Positions 1 through 8,000 of a stretch of DNA of 64,000 bases are shown here, piece after piece. The first letter of the stretch is position 1. Each line of letters starts with the position of its first letter. Below the pieces are notes generated by a model. That model did no database searches, was not told the DNA's origin, and saw only the letters and a list, made by a program, of their open reading frames with translations. Source of the stretch: Thomasclavelia sp047249845 (GTDB lineage: Bacteria; Bacillota_I; Bacilli_A; Erysipelotrichales; Coprobacillaceae); assembly GCF_047249845.1 (NCBI RefSeq), contig NZ_JBKTWO010000001.1, forward strand, positions 1 through 64,000. The letters run 5' to 3'. The position numbers and the translations under genes are program-made.

Positions 1-282
1 TTAACTTATAATATAAAAATATTATAGGTAGAGCACATATATATGTAAAATATTTAAAAATATAGCTTTATTATAGAAAAAAACTATATCTAATATATTA
101 AATAAATTAATATTTAGATAAAAAGTATATTATGTTTATCTAGAATGGAAGTGTAATTATAAATGTTAGATATTTATTTAGAAGAGATTGTTATAAATAA
201 TAATTTTTTAATAAATAATTCAAAAAAACTTGCCTTGGAGTATACTTTAAGTATTATAATTATTATGAAAGGAAGGGCAGAT

Positions 283-1407
283 ATGAATAATAAAAAATTA
301 GGTTTTGGGTTAATGCGATTACCTTCATTGGATCCTGATGATCCAGCAAAAATCGATATTGAACAAACAAAAAAGATGGTAGATACTTTTTTAGAAAGAG
401 GTTTCACTTATTTTGATACAGCTTGGATGTACTGCGGCTTTGCAAGTGAAAATGCTACTAGAGAGGCTTTGGTAGAACGTCATCCTCGTGATAGTTTTAC
501 ACTAACCACAAAGCTTCATGCTGGTTTTATTGAAACCAAAGAAGATCGTGATCGTATTTTTAATGAACAGTTAAAGAAAACAGGAGTAGAATTTTTTGAC
601 TATTATCTATTACATGATATCAATACTCATAGTATTGAGACATATGAGAAATTGGATTGTTTTAATTGGATAATAGAAAAGAAAAAACAGGGATTAGTAA
701 AAACAATAGGTTTTTCTTTTCATGATGGACCAGAGTTACTAGATAAGGTTTTAACAGAACATCCTGAATTTGAAATAGTACAGTTACAAATCAATTATTT
801 AGATTGGAATAGTGAAGGAGTACAATCCCGTAAATGTTATGAAATAGCAACTAAACATCATAAACCAGTTATTGTAATGGAACCTGTAAAAGGCGGAACA
901 TTAGCAAATGTTCCAAAAGAGATAGAAAAAAAATTTAAAGATTATGCCCCACAAATGTCTATTTCATCATGGGCAATACGTTTTACAGCTAGCTTAGATA
1001 ATGTCATGATGGTATTAAGTGGAATGTCTAATATGGAACAGTTGTTAGATAATACTAGTTATATGGATAATCTTAAAATATTAAATGATGAAGAATACAA
1101 ACTGATTGAACAAGCTGTTACTGCTATTAATTCAACTATTAGGATTCCTTGTACAGCTTGTTCATATTGCATTGATGGTTGTCCTATGAATATTAATATT
1201 CCGAAATACTTTTCTTTATATAATGCAGATTTACAGGAGGTTGAAGAAAAGGGGTGGACACCTCAGGGTGAATATTATGATAATTTAACTAAAACATTTG
1301 GTAAAGCAAGTGAGTGTATAAGTTGTGGTCAATGTGAAAAAGTTTGTCCACAACACTTGAATATTATTGAAGGGTTACAGGAAGTTGCAGTGCATTTTGA
1401 AAAATAA
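283..1407 (+). CDS. Aldo/keto reductase with C-terminal 4Fe-4S ferredoxin domain
   Basis: This is a predicted cytosolic NAD(P)H-dependent aldo/keto reductase fused to a dicluster ferredoxin tail, so electrons could pass to or from Fe-S clusters. The 374-residue protein opens with the barrel strand LGFGLMRLP. The family tetrad appears as Asp45, Tyr50, Lys77 and His111 (FDTAWMY, TTKLHA, LLHDINTH). Near the C-terminus two cysteine motifs (CTACSYCIDGCP and CISCGQCEKVCP) can each hold a 4Fe-4S cluster. The ATG at 283 is chosen over an upstream in-frame ATG at 163 because GGAAGGG precedes it and homology starts there. It stands alone, with a terminator-like hairpin after it. The substrate is not predictable from sequence. 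Confidence 0.9.
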   Translation: MNNKKLGFGLMRLPSLDPDDPAKIDIEQTKKMVDTFLERGFTYFDTAWMYCGFASENATREALVERHPRDSFTLTTKLHAGFIETKEDRDRIFNEQLKKTGVEFFDYYLLHDINTHSIETYEKLDCFNWIIEKKKQGLVKTIGFSFHDGPELLDKVLTEHPEFEIVQLQINYLDWNSEGVQSRKCYEIATKHHKPVIVMEPVKGGTLANVPKEIEKKFKDYAPQMSISSWAIRFTASLDNVMMVLSGMSNMEQLLDNTSYMDNLKILNDEEYKLIEQAVTAINSTIRIPCTACSYCIDGCPMNINIPKYFSLYNADLQEVEEKGWTPQGEYYDNLTKTFGKASECISCGQCEKVCPQHLNIIEGLQEVAVHFEK

Positions 1408-1435
1408 AATAATTTTATTTAGCATAGAAAGGTAG

Positions 1436-1474
1436 GAGTCAGTTAATATATTTTACTGATTCTTATTTTTTTAG
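1436..1474 (+). terminator. Rho-independent terminator after the aldo/keto reductase gene
   Basis: An 8-bp stem (GAGTCAGT with ACTGATTC, one G-U pair) is followed by a T-rich tract. It lies about 30 bases after the reductase stop codon. Confidence 0.6.
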
Positions 1475-1616
1475 TTTATAGAAATTAAAATTATAATATA
1501 TAATATCCAAATTATTTATTGCTGATATTTTAATGATTATGATAAGATATAAGCAATGTATAGAGAAATATTTTAAAAATTTTTTGTTTTTAAATAGATT
1601 ATGGAGAGTTTTAGTA

Positions 1617-2269
1617 ATGAAAATTGAAAATATATTTGATAATTATTATATTAATGAGAGTGCTTTGAGTGATTATGGTTTTACTAAAATAACAGGAAAA
1701 TATTATTTAAAAAAAATTTAGAAAATTATAATTTTTATGTAAAATTTATTATTACAAATGATATATTTGATGTTAGAGTATTTGATGCTAATGATGAAGA
1801 ATATTTACCATTTTATATTAAAAGTGCTATTGGTGGTTATAATGTAAGAATTAAAAAAGAGGTAGAATGGTTAATTAAAGATGTTATAAAAAATTGTTTT
1901 AATTTTATTAATATAAGAGAGGAACTACTGATATATTTACAAAAGAAATATAGTACTATACCTGAATATCCTTGGAAAAAAGATCCTACATCTGTTACTT
2001 TAAAAACACAGACTGATAAATGGTTTGGTTTAATTATGAAGATTCCTTATAAATATTTAAAAATTGAAAAAGAAGGGAAAATAGATGTCTTGAATGTTAA
2101 AAATACTCCTGAGAAAATTAAAGATTTAATTGATTTTAAACATTATTTTCCAGCTTATCATATGAATAAAAAATATTGGATAAGCATTTTACTTGATAGC
2201 ACAATTGAATTAAGTAGTGTAATAGAACTATTAGATGAGAGTTATGAGATTGTTAATAGAAAAAAATAA
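1617..2269 (+). pseudogene. Frameshifted MmcQ/YjbR-like protein gene
   Basis: Two reading frames join to make one YjbR/MmcQ (DUF419)-like protein. The first frame begins at ATG 1617 (MKIENIFDNYY) and stops at 1719-1721, just after a run of eight A at 1709-1716. The continuation, LENYNFYVKF and onward, lies in another frame and runs to 2269. It contains the family-like segments EYPWKKDPTSVTLK, KWFGLIM, VLNVK and YFPAYHMNKKYWISILL. One base gained or lost in the A-run would restore an intact protein of about 215 residues. The family fold resembles DNA-binding CyaY-like proteins and the role is unknown. It could be a true pseudogene, a slippage-tolerant gene, or a sequencing error in the homopolymer. 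Confidence 0.75.
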
Positions 2270-2297
2270 TAGAGATGATTCTCTATTTATTTTTTTA
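2268..2297 (+). terminator. Terminator after the YjbR-like gene
   Basis: ATAGAGA pairs with TCTCTAT around a TGAT loop and is followed by a T-rich run. It directly follows the stop codon at 2269. Confidence 0.65.
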
Positions 2298-2488
2298 ATA
2301 TTTTATAATAATTTAGAAACAAACTTATTAGATGTTTCAAAAGAATTGGCTAACTATAAAGATATATAGCTGATAATGATTTTGTATTTTTAATTAAAGG
2401 TTATTTTATGATAAGGGTTATTATTTCTTTGTATTCGTAAGACTTGTTAAAGAGTACAATATTAAAAGCAAAATATGAGGATAGGGGG

Positions 2489-2516
2489 TTGTTGAAATGA
2501 GTCAATTTGTTATAAT
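2489..2516 (+). promoter_or_regulatory. Sigma-A-like promoter of the TetR-ABC operon
   Basis: TTGTTG (2489-2494) and a perfect TATAAT (2511-2516) are separated by 16 bases. They lie 33 bases before the regulator start. The rest of the 2298-2549 gap shows no gene. Confidence 0.55.
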
Positions 2517-2549
2517 TTAACTAATCAAGTCAGTCAAAGGAGTGATAAA

Positions 2550-3161
2550 ATGAATCAAAAATTCTTTGAACTAAGTGAAGAGAAACGTTTAATGATTATT
2601 AATGCAGGATTAGAAGTTTTTAGTAAAAATGATTATAAGCATGCGTTAACTGATGATATTGCAGCAAAAGCAGGAATATCTAAGGGGTTATTATTTTACT
2701 ATTTTCATAATAAATTAGAATTATATAAATATTTAGCTGAATATAGTGCTGATTTAGTGATAACTATGTTTGAAAAAAAAGATATAATTGATGGAAAAGA
2801 TTTTTTTGAAGCAATTAAATTAGCTGTCTTATCAAAGATGGAAATGATATCTAAATATCCTTATATTTATGGATTTTCATTACGGTACTATCTAAGTCGT
2901 AAAGAACTAGTTGGTTCTAATTACGAACAATTATATAATGAGGTAATGGCGTCGTATGATTTAATTAGTCGATGTGATACAAGTAAATTTAAGGAAAATA
3001 TAGATCCAGAAGAGGTTTGGAAAATTATTTATTGGATGTCTCAAGGGTATATGGAGGCATATAAAGATTTGGAGAATATAGATATAGAAGAAGTTCAAAA
3101 TGAGTATTTTAGATATTTAGATTTGATTAAAGAAAATTTCTATCGGGAGGAATATTTATGA
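2550..3161 (+). CDS. TetR/AcrR family transcriptional regulator
   Basis: This 203-residue protein has the usual TetR layout. An N-terminal helix-turn-helix (about residues 10-50; INAGLEVFSKNDYKHALTDD, then IAAKAGISKGLLFYYFHNK) precedes a helical ligand-binding domain that is unlike any I can name. AAGGAG precedes the ATG. The stop overlaps the start of the following ABC ATPase gene by 4 bases (ATGA), so the three genes form one operon. The family normally represses its own operon until a ligand binds, so control of the adjacent exporter is likely. The ligand cannot be inferred. Confidence 0.9.
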   Translation: MNQKFFELSEEKRLMIINAGLEVFSKNDYKHALTDDIAAKAGISKGLLFYYFHNKLELYKYLAEYSADLVITMFEKKDIIDGKDFFEAIKLAVLSKMEMISKYPYIYGFSLRYYLSRKELVGSNYEQLYNEVMASYDLISRCDTSKFKENIDPEEVWKIIYWMSQGYMEAYKDLENIDIEEVQNEYFRYLDLIKENFYREEYL

Positions 3162-4048
3162 GTGTAGTTGAAATTAAGGGTTTAACTAAAGATTATGGAA
3201 ATAATAAAGGTATATTTAATGTTAGGTTTAAAATTGAAAAAGGTGAAGTATTTGGTTTTTTAGGACCTAATGGTGCTGGAAAGACTACTACGATTCGACA
3301 TCTTTTAGGGTTTATTATTCCTCCAGTTAATACTTGTTTAATCGAAGGTCTAGATTGTAGTAAAAAGATTGCAAAAATTCAAAAGAATATTGGATATATT
3401 CCTGGAGAAATAAATTTAATGGAAGATGTTACAGGAATGCAGTTTATTAAATTTATGGCTGAATATAGAGGTATGAAAGATCTTGGTCGGGCTGAAGAAT
3501 TAATTGAAAGATTTGATCTTGATCCTCGTGGAAAGATTAAAAAAATGTCTAAGGGAATGAAACAAAAAATAGGATTAGTTGTGGCGTTTATGCATGATCC
3601 CGATGTTTTGATTTTAGATGAACCAACTAGTGGGCTTGATCCTTTGATGCAAAGTGCATTTGTGGATTTAATACTTGAAGAAAAGAAGCGTGGTAAAACA
3701 ATTTTGATGTCGTCACATATGTTTGAAGAAGTAGAAAAAACCTGTGATCGAGTAGGGATTATTAGACAAGGGAAAATGGTTAGTATTGATGACATTAATA
3801 CTTTACAAAAATCAAAACAGAAAATTTATATTGTAACATTTAAATATCCTGATGATGTTAATAAATTTAAAAATGAAAATTTTTCTTTTAGAAAAACGAA
3901 AGGTAATGTTGTTGAAGTAATTATAAAAAATGAAATTAATGAGCTAATAAGTAGTTTAGAAAAATATGATATTATTAGTTTAGATATAGCTCATCAAAGT
4001 CTAGAAGAAATTTTTATGCAATTCTATGGAGGAAATCACCATGTTTAA
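3158..4048 (+). CDS. ABC transporter ATP-binding protein
   Basis: This is the ATPase subunit of an ABC-2-type exporter, 296 residues, cytoplasmic and membrane-associated. It has Walker A GPNGAGKTT at residues 36-44, a signature-like SKGMKQ at about 131-136, and Walker B LILDEPTSGLDP from about 151, with a downstream SSHMFEE switch region. The C-terminal 80 residues form the extra domain common in drug or bacteriocin exporters of this class. It starts inside the end of the TetR gene and overlaps the permease gene by 8 bases, indicating translational coupling. The substrate is unknown; drug or lipid export is typical of such TetR-linked pairs. Confidence 0.92.
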   Translation: MSVVEIKGLTKDYGNNKGIFNVRFKIEKGEVFGFLGPNGAGKTTTIRHLLGFIIPPVNTCLIEGLDCSKKIAKIQKNIGYIPGEINLMEDVTGMQFIKFMAEYRGMKDLGRAEELIERFDLDPRGKIKKMSKGMKQKIGLVVAFMHDPDVLILDEPTSGLDPLMQSAFVDLILEEKKRGKTILMSSHMFEEVEKTCDRVGIIRQGKMVSIDDINTLQKSKQKIYIVTFKYPDDVNKFKNENFSFRKTKGNVVEVIIKNEINELISSLEKYDIISLDIAHQSLEEIFMQFYGGNHHV

Positions 4049-4841
4049 CAATGCTCTGTTTAAATTAGAATGGAGATCAAATTATAAGATCTTAATTATA
4101 TTTTGTTTAATTTTAACTATGTATACAACTATTATGTTAGCAATGTATGATCCTAAGTTAGGAACAGCCTTAGAAACTTTTGCTAAAAGCATGCCTGAAA
4201 TAATGGCCATGGTAGGGATGAATGGGACTCCAACGAATTTAATTGATTTCCTCTCCACATATTTATATGGATTAATTATGATTGTTTTTCCATTAATTTT
4301 TGGGATTTTATTATCATTGCGATTAATGGTTAAAAAAGTAGATAATGGTGTCATGAGTTATTTGCTTAGTAGTGGAGTTGAGCGTAGATCGGTATGGTTT
4401 ACACAAATGACTGTGATTATTACAAATATGTTGGTTTTAATCAGTTATTGTACGATATTAGGAATTATTTCAAGTGAAATAATGTTTCCTGGTGAATTAG
4501 ATATTAGCGCATATATAACTATCAATATTGGTATGTTAATTTTACAACTTACACTATCAGGAATATGTTATATGTGCTCTTGTATTTTTAATGAATATCG
4601 TTTAGCTACATTATTTGGTTCAGGTATTCCGATTATTTTTATTATGATTCAGATGTTATCTAATATGCAAGGGAGTATGGAGGGTCTTAAATATGCAACC
4701 TTATTAACTTTATTTGATCCTTCTAAACTAATTTCAGGTAATAGTCAAGGTTATATAATGTTGGGAGTGTTAAGCGTTGTAGCGATTATTTGTTTTATTC
4801 TAGGATTATTGGTATTTAATAAAAAAAGTATGTCATTGTAA
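4041..4841 (+). CDS. ABC-2 type transporter permease
   Basis: The membrane partner of the preceding ATPase has 266 residues and about six predicted transmembrane segments (for example around residues 13-33, 70-95 and 110-140, with the last before the C-terminus). The ATG at 4041 is preferred over one at 4026 because GGAGG sits nine bases upstream and the protein then begins MFNNALFKLEWR, typical of ABC-2 permeases. It ends the TetR-regulated operon, and a strong terminator follows within 25 bases. The substrate is not predictable. Confidence 0.88.
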   Translation: MFNNALFKLEWRSNYKILIIFCLILTMYTTIMLAMYDPKLGTALETFAKSMPEIMAMVGMNGTPTNLIDFLSTYLYGLIMIVFPLIFGILLSLRLMVKKVDNGVMSYLLSSGVERRSVWFTQMTVIITNMLVLISYCTILGIISSEIMFPGELDISAYITINIGMLILQLTLSGICYMCSCIFNEYRLATLFGSGIPIIFIMIQMLSNMQGSMEGLKYATLLTLFDPSKLISGNSQGYIMLGVLSVVAIICFILGLLVFNKKSMSL

Positions 4842-4865
4842 AAAACAGGATTGCCTGTTTTTTTA
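4842..4865 (+). terminator. Terminator of the ABC transporter operon
   Basis: AAAAACAGG and CCTGTTTTTT form a stem around ATTG, ending in a T-run, one base after the permease stop. Confidence 0.8.
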
Positions 4866-4960
4866 TATTTATATATTACAGAATCTAGGATACAAGTTTT
4901 AGTAATCATAAATTAGTAAATCAATAAAATTTCATATTAGTAATTGCATTTTATTATATT

Positions 4961-4996
4961 AAAAACGATAAGATATTTAAACATCTTATCGTTTTA
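4961..4996 (-). terminator. Terminator of the giant PL8 surface-protein gene
   Basis: AACGATAAGAT pairs perfectly with ATCTTATCGTT around a short loop. Read leftward, it follows the stop at 5046 and ends in a T-run. Confidence 0.75.
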
Positions 4997-5045
4997 ATCT
5001 TATAGAGTTATAATCCAAAACTTGTTTATCACAAGTTATACAAAA

Positions 5046-8000
5046 TTATTTAGCTCTAATTTTCATTTTTTTTGAAAGAAAATATACACTAGCGCTTAAC
5101 ATCATTATAGAAATTGATAAAACTGCTATATTTGTATCATCACCAGTATTTACTGATCCTGTTACTCCAGTATCTCCTGATTTCAATACTAATTTATCCA
5201 TTGCTTTTGTTAAGGCGTTTTCAGCATTTTTTATTTCTTCTTCACTTGCTTTTGGATCATTTAGTACTTTATTTGCTTCGTTTAGTATATTTGCAAATTC
5301 TTTCCATGTTTCTACTGTATAGCTTGCTTTATTTAATCTATTTGCTTGATTGATTAAATCTTTTAATAAATCTTTATTTGGAATTAATCTTAAGTCTAAG
5401 TATGCTTTTAATAATTCTATATATGCATTATCTACTTCTTGCTGTGTTGCTTTTTCATTGTCTAATACTGTTTTTGCTTTTAACATTGCTTCATCAAGAT
5501 TAGCAATTGTTGCTTCAGTATACTTAGTCTTATCTAATCCAGCTGCTTTTTCATATAATGCTTGTAGTAATGATTTATCTACCACTTTTACTACTTCTAG
5601 ATTAGCAATAGCATCTTTTAGATTATTTAATGCATCTACTACTTCATATTCTAATGCATTTTCATCATTGAATACTATATTTGCTTCATTTAGTGCTTCA
5701 CTAAATACAGACCATGATTCAGCAGTATAGTTTTCTTTTTCATATTCAGCTGTAGAATCAATTAACGCTTTTAATTCAGTTTTATCACCTTTAAAGAATT
5801 CAAGCATATGAATTACTCTTGATAGACGGTTAAATGAAGCATCAACTGTTGCTTGATCAGCATTAGGATTAGCTAGGATTTCGTTAGCTTCTTGTAATGC
5901 AGCTTTGAATTCTGTTACTACTACAGGGATTAATTTATCTAGTGTCTCTTGACTTACTGCATTTGCAGTATCTACTGCTGCTTGTAATGCTGTTTTATTT
6001 TGAACATTTAATTTCACAACAATTGTATGAGTTGCACCAGCACTTTTTGCTGTATTGATTGTAAAGCTTCCATCTTCGTTAACAGTTACAGTATCATCTT
6101 TATCTAATACATTTACATATCCATGCTCTAAAGTGATTTTTAATGGAACATTTTTTTGTTTTGGGTCGCTTACATTGATTGTCATGACACCATCTTTTAT
6201 TTGAGTAAATACTGATGCTGAATTTCCAGCACTAGCATCTGTTCCTTCAACAGTAATTCCATTAACAGTGACAGGGTCCATTGACCAAACATTCATTGCA
6301 AAGATTCCGCTGCTTGTTTCTTTAATTGCTTGAACATCTGCATCATTTTGGACAACTTGAATTGTATTATTTGCAGCAAACTCTGCCAATTCTTTTTCGC
6401 TAACGCCTGGTAAAATAATATATTGATAGCTATCACCATCAGCTGTTTTCCCATGATTTATACCCATTTTGAAGTATGTTTTTTCATAAGTTTCATCATT
6501 AACAAAATAACTGTTAATATCTTCATATCTGCCAGTTCTTGTTTCTTTTGTGATATCTACATTGGCATCTTGAATGAAGTAATAACCTAGATCATTTCCT
6601 TCACCTGTACCAGTAAAATGAACATAATCACCATTAGATAAAGTTAAACTTTCTTTATCTTTATCCCAAACTTGACCATTGATAGAAATCTTATTAGCTT
6701 CACTTGTCATCATTCTATTTTCGATTGTTGTTTCAATAGAAGCAGTTGATGTTCCAGTAATATTGGCACCAAGATTAACAATTTTTCCATCTAAGAAGAA
6801 CCAAGATTTTTCTGCTTTTAAATCCATTCCTAATCCTAAATTAGATGCATTATAATACATTGCAGCAGTACCGTTTTCACCATTAGTTGTACCACCAACC
6901 CAAGATTGTGGAGAAAGTTTGTTATAACCAGCACCATCAGCTAATTTTCTTGTATCAACTGTTGTTCCGGGTAAACGATATGGGTCTACTGTTGGCCAAT
7001 ATCCCTCACCATATTGTTCTAAATCATTGTTGTAAATATATAATACTCCAGAACCTGTATGCCATCCTTTTTTGTTTTCTGTATTTCCAAATTCATAATT
7101 ATAAATACGTGAAGAATACATGCTTAATCCAGCTGTATAATCTTTGTTAGCTTGAACAACACGATCCATAGATCCATATACTTTCATACCAGTATATGAA
7201 ACTGCTTTGATTTTATCATTGTCCATAATTTCTTTTGCACCTAATAGGGCATCAAAATCTCTTGCATTAGTAAAGAAATCATAATAATCTTGACTTTGTT
7301 CTAGCCAATATTTTACTGCTTGTTTAAATAATGATTCGTATTTGTCTCCTGCACCATCTGCTAAAAGCATGATATTAGAAATTGTTTCAGAACCAGCAGC
7401 AAATTCAGTTGTAAATGGATTTGTGCCTGGGGCTCTTGAAATACTACGACCATTAACCATTGACATCATTTGTCCTTTATGCATTAAAGGAATATAACCA
7501 TTTAATACTGTTTCGTAAACATTTTGAATACGTGGATCAACAATTTCAAAATCAGTTCCAGAAATAATAGATGTTATTTTACCAACACCTTTTAATAATT
7601 CATTTCCATAACTTCCTGTATAAGCATGTTTTGTATGTTGAATAACAGAACCATCTTTATATAATCCATCACCTGAAGTTACTAATTTCATAACATCAGG
7701 AACTTCATTTTTTACTAGATTCATTCTTTCATCACTTTTAGCAAGTATTGCACTTCCTAATACTGAAAGTCCGATATCTGTACGATTTGCTCCTGTGGCT
7801 GTATAACTTGGCCATTGGATAGATGGTTTTTTTGCATATCCTTCAATACTTTTGATTGCTGTTGCAATAATAGGATCATCACTAAAGTCAGAAACAATCA
7901 TTAAAATATCTACTAATGGTTGTGTACATCCAATTTGCCAATCCCACCAGTTTCCAGTTGAATAAGAACCATTATATTTTTTATTAATGACCATAAATTC

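Noticed and set aside
1..162. Promoter or gene at the window start
   Set aside because: The stretch is so AT-rich that many boxes fit by chance; nothing could be supported.
163..282. N-terminal extension of the aldo/keto reductase
   Set aside because: The 40 extra residues are not family-like, and a good ribosome site precedes the ATG at 283.
5114..5730. Plus-strand ORFs opposite the PL8 gene
   Set aside because: They are low-complexity shadows of the helical repeats of the leftward gene and have no ribosome sites.
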